DNA from: DATJZH01 sp052146815
GTDB lineage: Bacteria; Actinomycetota; Actinomycetes; Streptosporangiales; Streptosporangiaceae
Length of the DNA: 64,000 nucleotides
NCBI GenBank assembly: GCA_052146815.1
Contig: JBKQMG010000040.1
Location: 1-64,000, forward strand
Direction of reading: 5' to 3'
How positions within the stretch are numbered: position 1 is the stretch's first letter; each line of letters starts with the position of its first letter. Made by a program: the position numbers and the translations under genes. Of this stretch, positions 55,425 to 64,000 are shown piece after piece. The notes beneath the pieces were generated by a model. The model was not told the origin of the DNA and did no database searches. It saw only the letters and a list, made by a program, of their open reading frames with translations.

Positions 55425-56840
55425 CTAGAGCCGCTCGAAGCAGCGCTGCATTTCCCAGTCAGTCACCGCCGCGTCGAAGGCAGCCAGCTCTACCCGCGCG
55501 TAGTTGGCGTAGTGCTCAGTCACCTCCTCGCCGAACGACTGCCGTGCGAGCTCGCTCTTGCCCCACAGCTCGAGCGCGTCGCGCAGCGTGTGCGGCACCC
55601 TGGTGCTGCCGTCGGCGTAGGCGTTGCCCTCGAACGCGGCCTCCAGGGGCAGCTCGCTGTCAATGCCGTGCAGACCGGCCGCGATCATCGCGGCGACCGC
55701 CAGGTGCGGGTTGACATCACCGCCGGGCACCCGGTTCTCCGCGCGCAGCGACGGGCCGTGACCGACGAGCCGCAGCGCGCAGGTCCGGTTGTCGACTCCC
55801 CACCGGACCGAGGTCGGCGCGAAGCTGCCCGGCACGTAACGCTTGTAGGAGTTGATGTTCGGCGCGTAGCAGAGAGTCAGCTCGCGCATGGCGGCGAGCT
55901 GGCCGGCCAGGAAATGCTCGCCCAGCCGGGACAGGCCGTGCGGCCCGTCTCCGGCGAGCACCGGCGCGCCGTCCCCGCCGCGCAGTGACAGGTGAATGTG
56001 ACAGGAATTGCCCTCGCGCGGGTTCGGCTTGGCCATGAACGTGATGCTCATGCCGTCCTGCGCCGCGATCTCCTTGGCCCCGGTCTTGTAGATCGAGTGG
56101 TTGTCGCAGGTAGTGACCGCGTCGGCATAACGGAAGGCGATCTCATGCTGGCCCAGGTTGCATTCGCCCTTGGCCGACTCGACGTACAGGCCCGCGCCGG
56201 TCATGCCGCGCCGGATCCGGTGCAGCAGCGGCTCGATCCGGCCGGTGCCGAGGATCGAGTAGTCGACGTTGTACTGGTTCGCGGGCGCGAGGTCGCGGTA
56301 GCCCTTGGCGGCGGCCTCCTCGTAGGAGTCGTTGAAGACCACGAACTCCAGCTCGGTGCCGGCCATCGCCAGCCAGCCGCGCTCGGCCAGCCGGTCGGTC
56401 TGGGCTTTCAGTATCTGCCGCGGCGAGGCCACGACGGGGCTGCCGTCGTGCCAGGTCAGGTCGGCGATGACCAGAGCCGTGGATTCCTGCCATGGCACTT
56501 TGCGCAGCGTGTCCATGTCCGGGACGAGCACGAAGTCGCCGTACCCGCGGTCCCACGACGACATCTCGTAGCCATCGACGGTGTTCATGTCGACATCGAC
56601 GGCCAGCAGGTAGTTGCAGCCCTCCGAGAAATGCTCGGCCACCTCGTCGATGAAGAATTCCGCCGACAGCCGCTTGCCCTGCAGCCGCCCCTGCATATCG
56701 GTGAAGGCCAGGACGACGGTATCGATCTCGCCCTCGCCGACCTCGACCCGCAACCGCTCGAGTGTCAGCATTCCGCGCTGCGTGCTATACGGGCCGTGGC
56801 CCCGGTACAACGGCATGAGCCTCCCATCGGTCTTCGTCAT
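55425..56840 (-). CDS. Glutamine-synthetase-like gamma-glutamyl-amine ligase (GlnA4-like)
   Basis: 471 residues. The GS fold shows MQGRLQGKRLSAEFF, VDMNTVDGYEMSSWDRGYGD, the metal-binding GTELEFVVF, NSCHIHLSL and NPHLAVAAMIAAGLHGI. It lacks the adenylylation loop of true GS. Streptomyces GlnA4 is reported to gamma-glutamylate ethanolamine; GlnA3 acts on polyamines. The sequence resembles the GlnA4 type and a SDR gene is present, so ethanolamine or another amino alcohol is my guess. The start is ATG 56840, with ATG 56771 possible. Confidence 0.85.
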   Translation of the reverse strand: MTKTDGRLMPLYRGHGPYSTQRGMLTLERLRVEVGEGEIDTVVLAFTDMQGRLQGKRLSAEFFIDEVAEHFSEGCNYLLAVDVDMNTVDGYEMSSWDRGYGDFVLVPDMDTLRKVPWQESTALVIADLTWHDGSPVVASPRQILKAQTDRLAERGWLAMAGTELEFVVFNDSYEEAAAKGYRDLAPANQYNVDYSILGTGRIEPLLHRIRRGMTGAGLYVESAKGECNLGQHEIAFRYADAVTTCDNHSIYKTGAKEIAAQDGMSITFMAKPNPREGNSCHIHLSLRGGDGAPVLAGDGPHGLSRLGEHFLAGQLAAMRELTLCYAPNINSYKRYVPGSFAPTSVRWGVDNRTCALRLVGHGPSLRAENRVPGGDVNPHLAVAAMIAAGLHGIDSELPLEAAFEGNAYADGSTRVPHTLRDALELWGKSELARQSFGEEVTEHYANYARVELAAFDAAVTDWEMQRCFERL

Positions 56841-56880
56841 TCCACGTTAGATGCCTGATCGCCGAGCGGGTAAGCCCGCG

Positions 56881-58413
56881 TCAGGAGGACAGTTCGCGCT
56901 CGATCGCCGCCAGTTCCTCCGGTGTGCCCTGCACGCGCGGACCGGTGAACCAGTGACGCGCGGAGACTAGCCAGTAGATGCCGGCGAATCCGAGCACCAC
57001 AACGACGGCCACGACGGTGTAGTTGAAGTTCTTGACGGTGATCGGACTGGCCGTGGGCAGCATGAACAAGACGGTGATGAACACGACCCATACCACGGCG
57101 ATGGTGCCGACCAGGTAGCTCCAGCTGCCCAGGTGCCAGGGCCCGCGCTGGAAGCTCGAGCCCAGGCGCAGGCGCAGGAACGTCGGCAGCACGTAAGCGA
57201 TGTACAGGCCGATTACCGCGATCGAGGTGACCGCCGCGTAGGCGGCGCTGTTCCACAGGTACGGCAGGCCCAGGATGAGGGCTCCGACGGCGGCAAGCCA
57301 GATGGCGTTCGTGGGAGTCCTGGTGCGCTTATTCACCCGGTGCCAGACTCGCGAGGCCGGAAGTGCGCCGTCACGCGAGAACGCGTAGATCATCCGCGAG
57401 TTCGCGGTGACTGAAGACATGCCGCAGAAGAGCTGGGCGCCGATGGCGACGAGTAGCAGCAGCTTGCCGCCCGTGACCCCGACGGCGTCGATGAATATCT
57501 GCGCCGGGGGAACCCCGGTCGGTGAGTTGAGTTCCGCGGTGTAGTGCTGGATCGCGAAGGTAATGCCGATCAGCAGGATCCAGCCGGCGAACAGGGATAC
57601 AACGATCGACATCACAATGCCGCGGGGGCCGCTGCGCGCCGCCGTGTGGGTTTCCTCGGTCATGTGCGCAGAGGCGTCATAGCCCGTGAATGTGTACTGC
57701 GCGAGCAGCAGACCGAGCAGCAGCACATAGAAAATGCTGTGCCACCCGGTGATATTGAAGGTCGAGGTGAAGACGAACTTAGCCGACTGGTGGTGAGACG
57801 GCACGAACGTGAGCACGCCGACGATGATCAGCACGCCGAGGATGTGCCACCAGACGCTGACGTCGTTCAGCAGTGCGACCAGCCGGATGCCGAACTGATT
57901 CATCACGCCGTGCACAAGCAGCACCGCAGCGAAAATCAGAATCGTGACCCAGTGGTAAGTCGGGGTTCCGAACTGCAGATTCAGCAGTGCGTTGATGAAG
58001 AAAGCGGCACCGAAGTCGATGCCGGCAGTCACCGCGACCTGGCCGAGGAAATTGAACCATCCGGTGAACCAGGACCACGCCGCCCCGTTCTTGCGCGCCA
58101 GCTTGGCCGACCAGTAGTACAGTCCGCCAGCGGTAGGGAAGCTCGAGCAGACCTCCGCCATCGCCAGGCCTACGAAAAGGGTCATGATGCCGACGATCGG
58201 CCAGCCCCACACGATGATGGCGGGTCCGCCGGTGCCCATGCCGTAGCCGTACAGCGTCAGGCAGCCGGACAGGATCGAGATGATGGTGAAGGACACGGCG
58301 AAGTTCGAGAAGCCCGACATCCGGCGCCGCAGTTCCTGGGCGTAGCCGAGGCTGTGCAGGGTTTCCTCGTCACTGCTGAGGGGGGCTGGCGCTGCTTGCT
58401 CGTTGACCGACAC
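56881..58413 (-). CDS. APC-superfamily amino acid/amine permease
   Basis: 510 residues with twelve membrane helices. The first cytoplasmic part HSLGYAQELRRRMSGFSNFAV with the following helix 1 is that of amino acid/GABA/choline permeases (ACT family). It is the first gene of the leftward cassette and would import the amine. The start is GTG 58413. Confidence 0.9.
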   Translation of the reverse strand: MSVNEQAAPAPLSSDEETLHSLGYAQELRRRMSGFSNFAVSFTIISILSGCLTLYGYGMGTGGPAIIVWGWPIVGIMTLFVGLAMAEVCSSFPTAGGLYYWSAKLARKNGAAWSWFTGWFNFLGQVAVTAGIDFGAAFFINALLNLQFGTPTYHWVTILIFAAVLLVHGVMNQFGIRLVALLNDVSVWWHILGVLIIVGVLTFVPSHHQSAKFVFTSTFNITGWHSIFYVLLLGLLLAQYTFTGYDASAHMTEETHTAARSGPRGIVMSIVVSLFAGWILLIGITFAIQHYTAELNSPTGVPPAQIFIDAVGVTGGKLLLLVAIGAQLFCGMSSVTANSRMIYAFSRDGALPASRVWHRVNKRTRTPTNAIWLAAVGALILGLPYLWNSAAYAAVTSIAVIGLYIAYVLPTFLRLRLGSSFQRGPWHLGSWSYLVGTIAVVWVVFITVLFMLPTASPITVKNFNYTVVAVVVVLGFAGIYWLVSARHWFTGPRVQGTPEELAAIERELSS

Positions 58414-58499
58414 GGCGCACTCCTTGCGTCACAGGTCCGTGCTAAGGAAAGGCGGGGCTGCATGCTGGTACTGAGGGCTGGCCACGCTGCCGGTGTGAA

Positions 58500-58517
58500 T
58501 GGTCTAATAACAGACCA
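58500..58517. promoter_or_regulatory. Inverted repeat, candidate operator of the FadR-type regulator
   Basis: TGGTCT at 58500-58505 and AGACCA at 58512-58517 form a perfect inverted repeat with an AATAAC spacer. FadR-subfamily GntR regulators commonly bind TGGT...ACCA palindromes. It lies in the 237-base region between the divergent permease and regulator genes. Confidence 0.6.
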
Positions 58518-58650
58518 ATGATGAACACGACCGAGGCAATGTTCAAGACCCCAGGCCAGATTCATCACCTGTGCCCCACCGGACTCCGGTACGCGGGTAC
58601 GGGGGGGACCCGCGTGCCGGGACTACGCCGGCCGGCGCCGTAGAGTCGGC

Positions 58651-59436
58651 GTGGCGTCCCAGCGGAGGGCCACCGTGGCGAGCATCGGGGTCGATCTCAC
58701 CGGCATACTGCGGCCGGTGCGCGAGGGCAATGCCTTCGAGGAGACGGTCGAGCGGCTGCTCACCGTCATCAAGCTCGGCCTGCTGGGTCCCGGCCAGCGG
58801 TTCCCGGCCGAGCGCGAGCTCGCCGCCCAGCTCGGGATCAGCCGTCTCACCCTGCGCGAGGCGATCCGCGAGCTGCAGCAGGCCAGGTTCGTCGAGTCGC
58901 GCCGCGGCCGGTTCGGCGGCACCTTCATTACCTACCGCCCGCCCGCCCCCGACACCGGCGAGCTGCGCCGGCTGGCCCGCGAGGACGGCGAGAAGCTCAC
59001 CGACGCGCTGACCTTCCGCCTGGCCGTGGAGTCCGGCGCCGCCGAGGCGCTCGCCACCATGCAGGCCCGCGACCGGCCGGGCCGGCGAGACCGCCTCCCA
59101 GCGAGGCCGGGCACGGGCGGGGTGCTGGCGGTCCGGCTGGCGGACGTCAAAGGCGCGGGACCGCAGGACTACCGGCGGCTGGACACGCTGTTCCACCTGT
59201 CGATCGCCGAGCAGACCGGATCAAGCCTGCTGGCGGCCGCCAGTGCGGACGCGCGAATGCGGCTGAACGACCTGCTTAACGCGATTCCCGTGCTGCAGCG
59301 CAACATCCAGCACACCGCCCGCCAGCATGCCGCCATCGTCGATGCGATCATGGCCGGCGACCCCGACCGCGCCCGTCGCGCAGTCGCTGAGCACCTCGAA
59401 GGCACCGCCGCCCTGCTGCGCGGCTTCCTGGCCTGA
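58651..59436 (+). CDS. GntR-family regulator, FadR subfamily
   Basis: 261 residues. The winged helix (residues 28-95) has LLGPGQRFPAERELAAQLGISRLTLREAIRELQ (two adjoining pieces). The FCD effector domain follows with metal-type His residues in DTLFHLSIAEQ and QHTARQHAAIVDAI. Residues 135-160 are unusually rich in Pro, Arg and Gly and longer than expected at that spot. It is divergent from the cassette and probably represses it until an inducer binds. The start is GTG 58651. Confidence 0.9.
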   Translation: MASQRRATVASIGVDLTGILRPVREGNAFEETVERLLTVIKLGLLGPGQRFPAERELAAQLGISRLTLREAIRELQQARFVESRRGRFGGTFITYRPPAPDTGELRRLAREDGEKLTDALTFRLAVESGAAEALATMQARDRPGRRDRLPARPGTGGVLAVRLADVKGAGPQDYRRLDTLFHLSIAEQTGSSLLAAASADARMRLNDLLNAIPVLQRNIQHTARQHAAIVDAIMAGDPDRARRAVAEHLEGTAALLRGFLA

Positions 59437-59533
59437 GCCCTCCCGCGGCGAGCACGCCATCCGTGCCCGGCCGGCCCGGACCCGCCCAGCCGACCTACTT
59501 ACAAGCTACTGAAGACGGGTGTCCGCCCGCGGC

Positions 59534-61231
59534 CTACCGGTACCACCGTCCCCGCAGGGCCGGCAGCACCCGGGTGTGCTCGATCTGCACGGCCTGCAGC
59601 GCGAGCGGGTTCAGTCCGAGCAGCCGCAGGATCGTCGGCGCGATCTGAGTCGTGTGGACCGTCGCGCGGATCTGCGCGCCGTGCCGCAGGCCCGGAACCA
59701 CGACCAGAATCGGCACGTTGCGGTCCTGGAAGCCGGCCCCGCCGTGCTCGGCGATCTTGCCCGTGCTGCCGGTGTAGACCACGCCGTGCTGCACGATCCC
59801 GAAGATGTCCGGGTGCCGCGGATCAGTGACCGGCACGTGGAAATAGGCCGCCGACCCGGCACCCGCATAGATCTTCGTCAGGCCCGAGGCAGCGACCGTA
59901 ACCGGCTTGTCGGCGACGTTGTTGCCGGCGGCGGTGTGGGTGAGCAGGTAGTGCTTCACGAAGTTGGCGGCAGGCTGAGAGCGGTTGCTCAGCCACCACA
60001 GCATGCCGTCGTCGTCGGTCTCGAAGATGACCAGGGCGCCGGCACCGGGGCGGGCCTTGGTCCAGGCCGCGTTCACCGCGGCCACGATCGGGGAGTCGGG
60101 GACCCGCTTCAGGTCGGCCGGGTTGGTGGGCGACTGCCCGTGCTTAGCCGAGATGATGATCGCCGTGCTGCGGGCCAGGCCCTGTGCCCTGATCTCGGCG
60201 ACCATCTTGGCGACCGAGGTGTTGATGTAGTTGAGCGCTCGTACCAGCAGCGGCCCCGGCACCTTGCCGCCGGGCAGGTAGCCGCCCTTCAGGCCGTCGG
60301 AGGTGGGCAGCTTCTGGGCGGTGGAGACCGTCTGGAAGTTCATGCCGAAGATGCCGGGCACGCCCACGTGAGCGGTCCGGCTGTGGTTGTAGCCGTCGAT
60401 CTCGTTGAGGATGGCCTGGACCTTATAGCTGTCGTACTGCATGGTCGCGGCGTTGTCGCTGGTCCAGTCCTCGCCCGCGGGATAGCCGATGGCCTGGCTG
60501 TTGATCTCCGGGGTGAAGTAATCCTGGACGCCGTTTCCGGACGGCCCGGACAGCGCGAGGTAGGCGGGGTGCTTGTCCGACCAGGCCGTGCGCAGGCCGG
60601 CCGCCCGAGCCACGTTGAAGATCGTATTTACCTTGAGGTACTGGTTCGGGTAGATCGGCTTGCACGTCTTCGCGCTGACCGGCAGGTTCGCCGGGTTGAT
60701 CACATTGCGCGGGTTGGAGGTCATCTGCAGGATGCTGCCGGGCAGGCCGCTGAGGCCCTGCCCGGCATCCAGCCTGGTCAGGTCCTTGTCGTCCACCTCG
60801 GTGTAGGCGGTCTCGGCGCCGGGCGCCTTCCCGGTGCACTTGGTCGTTCCGGCCGGGAACACGTCGTGGTTATAGGTGTCGTCGTAGTAGATGCCGGTGA
60901 CACCCGGGTCGCCGCCCGTCACCTGGGCGATCATGCCGGGGAACGAGTCGGAGGGAATCGGGGTCAGCGCGTGGCTGTAGTCGAGTCCGTGCCGGTCCAG
61001 GCTGGCCAGCGCCGAGCCGGGGTAGCGGCGGACGTACCAGCTCAGATCCTGCTGATGGAGACCGTCGACGGACAGCAGCAGCACGTGCCTGATCTGACTG
61101 TGTCCGTGCCAGCCGGCGGCCGCGTCACCCTGGCGGACGGTCGCGGCCGATGCCGAGGCCAGCGCGGTACCGCCCAGGAGGGTCGCGACGCCCGCTGTGG
61201 CGACGGCTGCTCTCAAAGGCCTGATGTGCAT
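59534..61231 (-). CDS. Secreted alkaline phosphatase/phosphodiesterase-type protein
   Basis: 565 residues. Residues 1-29 are an export signal with ASA cleavage. The mature part shows metal-site segments of the type I phosphodiesterase/alkaline phosphatase superfamily: LLLSVDGLHQQDLSW near 55, PSDSFPGMIAQVTGG near 100 with a Ser where others have Thr, WSDKHPAYL, ISAKHGQSP and EHGGAGF. The substrate is not evident; nucleotide, phospholipid or glycerophosphodiester are options. It starts at ATG 61231. Confidence 0.85.
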   Translation of the reverse strand: MHIRPLRAAVATAGVATLLGGTALASASAATVRQGDAAAGWHGHSQIRHVLLLSVDGLHQQDLSWYVRRYPGSALASLDRHGLDYSHALTPIPSDSFPGMIAQVTGGDPGVTGIYYDDTYNHDVFPAGTTKCTGKAPGAETAYTEVDDKDLTRLDAGQGLSGLPGSILQMTSNPRNVINPANLPVSAKTCKPIYPNQYLKVNTIFNVARAAGLRTAWSDKHPAYLALSGPSGNGVQDYFTPEINSQAIGYPAGEDWTSDNAATMQYDSYKVQAILNEIDGYNHSRTAHVGVPGIFGMNFQTVSTAQKLPTSDGLKGGYLPGGKVPGPLLVRALNYINTSVAKMVAEIRAQGLARSTAIIISAKHGQSPTNPADLKRVPDSPIVAAVNAAWTKARPGAGALVIFETDDDGMLWWLSNRSQPAANFVKHYLLTHTAAGNNVADKPVTVAASGLTKIYAGAGSAAYFHVPVTDPRHPDIFGIVQHGVVYTGSTGKIAEHGGAGFQDRNVPILVVVPGLRHGAQIRATVHTTQIAPTILRLLGLNPLALQAVQIEHTRVLPALRGRWYR

Positions 61232-61414
61232 GAATTCCTCCGGACAGCGCCCGGTCGTTCGCCGGACGTCTCACTTGTCCCGGGGTATCCAACTCAGGCG
61301 GCGGCGAGGCGACGGGAAGGCGAACTGGCGATGACGCCTCGCCGCCTGATCCGGCCCGCCGAGGCTGTCGCAGGCCAGCGGGGCGCCGGCCAAGCCGGGC
61401 GGCGCAGCTGGGAG

Positions 61415-62722
61415 TCAGGCGGCTCTGGGGGCGGGCTTGATGGCGCTGAAGCTCACTACCAGGCGCTCCGGCCCGCGCAGGTTGACGTTCGGCTTGTAGG
61501 CCAGGCCCCCGGCCGCCAGTTCGGGATCAGTCACTCTGGCCGCGAGCGCCTGCAGCACGACGGTCGCCTCGAGGCGCGCGAGCGGGACACCGAGGCAGAA
61601 ATGCGGGCCGGCCGCGAAGGCCAGGTGATTGGCGGCGCCGCGGGCGATGTCGAACCGGTCGGGGTCGGCGAACACCGCCGGATCACGGCCGGTGGCGGCC
61701 AGGAGCAGCAGCAGGACGGCGCCGTCGGCCACCACGCTGCCGGGGACGGCGTCTGAGCCGGCGAGGACGCCCTCGCGAGCGACCCGGCCGGTCATCTGCA
61801 CGGGCGGGTCATAACGCAGTGTCTCCTCGACGGCGCCGGCGGCCAGCCCCGGGTCCGCGCGCAGCAGGGCCAGCTGACCAGGGTGCCGCAGCAGCGCGAG
61901 GACGGCGTTGGCGATCAGGCTCACCGTGGTCTCGTGCCCGGCGACCAGGAGCAGGACGCAGGTGGCGATCAGCTCGTCCTCGGTCAGCCGGGCGCCCTCG
62001 GCTTCCGCCTGGATGAGCTCGGACAGCAGGTCGGGGCGGTTCCGCGCGCCGCCGGGCGATCAGCTCGCGGAAATACTCCGCGAATTCGGCTCGGGCGGCC
62101 TGCGCGGCGGCGCTCCCGGGCCGCTGTCCGACGCGACGAGCTGCGGCTGCGGCGACTGCGCGAGGCGCGCCGACCACCCGGCGAAGCGGGAGCGGTCCTC
62201 GCCCGGAACGCCGAGCAGTTCGGAGATGATCTGCACCGGCAGCGGGTAGGCGACCTGGCTCACCACTTCCAGCTGCCCGGACTCCTGGCCGGCCGTCGTG
62301 ATCAGCTCGTGGGCCAGGTCCCGGATCCGCGGCTCGAGCCGGGCGATCCCCCTGGCCGTGAAGGCCTGCGACACCAGCCGCCGCAGCCTGGTGTGGTCGG
62401 GCGGGTCCATCGACAGGAACGACAGTGCCCGCGGCATGCCGGGCGGGGCGAGCTGCGAGCGGTTCCGCTCGCTGCTGACCGCCGGATCGCGCAGCACCCG
62501 GGAGCAGTCGGCATGCCGGGCCATGACCACCAGCGGCCCGCCCACCTCCGCGTATGGCGAGGCTTCCCGCAGCTGCGCGAGCACGGGATAGGGGTCAGCG
62601 AGCACATCCGGCTCGGCCAGCCGGGCCAGGGACGGCCGCGCCACCGGCAGAGCGGCGGCGGCTGCCGGCGCAGCAACAGCCGCCGCCCTGGCAGCAGCAT
62701 CTGCCGTGGCCGCTTCATCCAT
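61415..62722 (-). pseudogene. Cytochrome P450 disrupted by two compensating frameshifts
   Basis: The N-terminal part (ATG 62722, GAGGAG upstream) and C-terminal part are in the same frame. Between about 62125 and 62020 the P450 sequence (AARAEFAEYFRELIARRRAEP) continues in a different frame, so the main frame meets a TGA at 62060. A one-base loss followed by a one-base gain explains it. Downstream all key motifs survive: AGHETTVS of the I-helix, ETLRYDPP, and the heme loop FAAGPHFCLGVPLARLE. Either a recent pseudogene or two sequencing indels. Confidence 0.8.
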
Positions 62723-62923
62723 ATCCGGGTAACTCCTCTGGATCGGGGCAGGTTCCTGCAGCCGCGCAGGGCCGCGGCCCGCCTGACACCGGGGCACCCG
62801 GCGCTCTCAGGGGGCAGCGCACTGGTACCCGCCAATGCGCCAGGCAACCGGTCCCGAGAGCGCCGGCCTCGCTGCGCCGACCGCACCGGCAGGGCGGCCG
62901 GAAAACGCGAACAGCCACCCGTG

Positions 62924-62953
62924 TTGCCGAGCCGGAAGTATTTACGGCACAAT
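62924..62953 (+). promoter_or_regulatory. Candidate promoter of sufR
   Basis: TTGCCG at 62924-62929 and CACAAT at 62948-62953, 18 bases apart. The predicted transcript start falls at or near the GTG 62960, which would make the mRNA leaderless and explains the missing ribosome site. Confidence 0.5.
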
Positions 62954-62962
62954 GATGTTGTG
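62948..62962. promoter_or_regulatory. Inverted repeat over the sufR promoter and start
   Basis: CACAA, five bases, TTGTG: a perfect palindrome covering the candidate -10 and the GTG. It is placed for SufR autorepression; mycobacterial SufR sites are also described as two half-sites with a five-base spacer. Confidence 0.55.
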
Positions 62963-63745
62963 AAAAGCATGGGACATGGCAACGGGACAGAAGCGGGCAC
63001 TCTCAGCGGTGCCGGCCTCAGTGCTGCCCAGGTCTTGGCTGCCCAGGTCCCGGCGGGTTCCGAGCGCGGCACCCGTGCGCGGATCGCCCGGCTGATCCTG
63101 GAGAACGGCCCGGTCACCGCAGCCGGACTGTCCGCCCGGCTCGGCCTTACCCCGGCGGCCATCCGCCGGCACCTGGACAACCTGCTGGCCGAGGGAATGA
63201 TCGAGACCCGGATCGCCCGGCCGAGGGGGACCAGGGGCCGGGGCAGGCCCGCGCGCTTGTTCGCCATCACTGACGCCGGGCGCAGCGCATTCGAGCATGC
63301 CTACGATGACCTGGCGACCAGCGCCCTGCGGTTCCTGGCCGACACGGCAGGACCGGGGGCGGTGACCGCCTTCGCCCGCCGGCAGACCGCAGAGCTGGAG
63401 AGCAAGTACCGCAGCGCCGTCCAGTCGGCGCCGCCGGCGCTGCGGGTCCAGGCCCTGGCCGACGCCCTGTCGGCGAACGGGTACGCGGCTTCCGCCAGTG
63501 GCGCCCCTGGCGCGGCCGGCGGCGAGCAGCTCTGCCAGCACCACTGCCCGGTGGCACACGTCGCCGCCGAGTACCCCCAGCTGTGCGAGGCGGAGACCGA
63601 GGCATTCGGCCGCCTGCTCGGGACCCCCGTGCAGCGTCTCGCCACGATCGCCCACGGTGACGGCATCTGCACCACGCACGTCACAGCGCCGGCGCTGACC
63701 GATATGCGCACCACCACGACACAGTCCGGAGGAACCTCCGCATGA
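62960..63745 (+). CDS. sufR: Fe-S cluster-sensing repressor SufR
   Basis: 261 residues. The winged helix (residues 33-100) shows ILENGPVTAAGLSARLGLTP, AIRRHLDNLLAEGMIETR and the wing GTRGRGRPARLFAITDAGR. The C-terminus has the cluster cysteines in LCQHHCPVAHVAAEYPQLC with another in DGICTTHV. SufR holds an Fe-S cluster and represses the suf operon until clusters are scarce. The start is GTG 62960; ATG 62969 is possible. The stop overlaps sufB. Confidence 0.93.
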   Translation: MKSMGHGNGTEAGTLSGAGLSAAQVLAAQVPAGSERGTRARIARLILENGPVTAAGLSARLGLTPAAIRRHLDNLLAEGMIETRIARPRGTRGRGRPARLFAITDAGRSAFEHAYDDLATSALRFLADTAGPGAVTAFARRQTAELESKYRSAVQSAPPALRVQALADALSANGYAASASGAPGAAGGEQLCQHHCPVAHVAAEYPQLCEAETEAFGRLLGTPVQRLATIAHGDGICTTHVTAPALTDMRTTTTQSGGTSA

Positions 63746-64000
63746 CGACAATCGCGCACCCGGAGCTTGAGGGCCTGGAGCGGTACAAGTTCGGCTGGGC
63801 CGACTCTGACACGGCCGGCGCCGACGCGCGCCGCGGCCTGTCCGAGGAAGTCGTCCGCGACATCTCGGCTAAGAAGAACGAGCCGGAGTGGATGCTGGAC
63901 CTGCGCCTGAAGGGCCTGAAGCTCTTCCGCCGTAAGCCCATGCCGACGTGGGGCTCGGACCTGTCTGGCATCGACTTCGAGAACATCAAGTATTTCGTCC
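63742..64000 (+). CDS. sufB: Fe-S assembly protein SufB, 5' part
   Basis: 86 residues visible, cut by the window end. The stretch KYKFGWADSD-like opening, LSEEVVRDISAKKNEPEWML, DLRLKGLKLFRRKPMPTWG and DLSGIDFENIKYFV is the SufB N-terminus. SufB with SufC and SufD builds Fe-S clusters. ATG 63742 overlaps the sufR stop by four bases. Confidence 0.95.
   Translation, partial: MTTIAHPELEGLERYKFGWADSDTAGADARRGLSEEVVRDISAKKNEPEWMLDLRLKGLKLFRRKPMPTWGSDLSGIDFENIKYFV

Noticed and set aside
61883..62959. Long upstream extension of the sufR frame to 620 residues
   Set aside because: The extension overlaps the P450 on the other strand, is Arg/Gly/Pro-rich and lacks similarity; SufR similarity starts after 62960.

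Overview
The window is about 70% GC, packed with genes on both strands, and comes from an actinomycete (Actinomycetota). The clearest markers are WhiA, a WhiB-type Fe-S regulator, Lsr2, RbpA, the FHA protein GarA, OpcA and SufR. Gene order also matches the Streptomyces/Mycobacterium pattern: garA-merR-bfn-merR-gcvP, uvrC-rapZ-yvcK-whiA-gap-pgk-tpiA-secG-rpbA, tkt-tal-zwf-opcA-pgl, and sufR-sufB. I cannot name the genus. No rRNA, tRNA, CRISPR array, intact insertion sequence or prophage was seen.

Layout. 0-5.2 kb: a secreted repeat protein, the remnant of a PQQ-type propeller gene, a CDP-alcohol phosphatidyltransferase (cardiolipin synthase type) and a nucleotidyltransferase/phosphomutase-like fusion. 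5.5-11.4 kb: GarA, two MerR regulators, a bifunctional-nuclease-domain protein, and glycine decarboxylase behind a glycine riboswitch. 11.4-24.5 kb: an HpnB-type glycosyltransferase, a cupin, the uvrC-rapZ-yvcK-whiA block, lower glycolysis (gap, pgk, tpiA), secG and rbpA closed by a strong terminator, then glutamate decarboxylase and a RibD-like reductase. 24.6-36.3 kb: GlgX, an AidB-like flavoprotein, APS/PAPS reductase, a very small Cys-rich protein, WhiB, a disordered Ser/Pro/Tyr-rich protein, Lsr2, an MscS channel, an acetate transporter and an RCK-type channel protein. 36.4-43.0 kb: the pentose phosphate operon tkt-tal-zwf-opcA-pgl. 43.1-53.2 kb: a hydrolase, a TPP-riboswitch-controlled peptide-type binding lipoprotein, a uridine-kinase-like protein, heme A synthase, an EamA exporter, an ABC-2 transporter and an S10 peptidase. 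52.4-59.4 kb: a catabolic cassette (amidotransferase, SDR, aldehyde dehydrogenase, glutamine-synthetase-like ligase, permease, FadR-type regulator). 59.5-64 kb: a secreted phosphodiesterase, a frameshifted cytochrome P450, sufR and the start of sufB.

How the genes work together. Much of the window is central carbon metabolism with its regulators: glycolysis, pentose phosphate pathway, glycine cleavage, the GarA switch, and RapZ/YvcK. The most coherent accessory system is the 52.4-59.4 kb cassette. Its gene set fits import of an amino alcohol or polyamine, gamma-glutamylation, oxidation by alcohol and aldehyde dehydrogenases, and release of glutamate. A perfect inverted repeat (58500-58517) between the regulator and the permease is a good operator candidate. 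Other points worth a second look are the orphan binding lipoprotein behind a TPP riboswitch, the 41-residue Cys-rich protein next to cysH and whiB, and two genes (pgl and the uridine-kinase-like gene) whose conserved N-termini lie upstream of any ATG/GTG/TTG.
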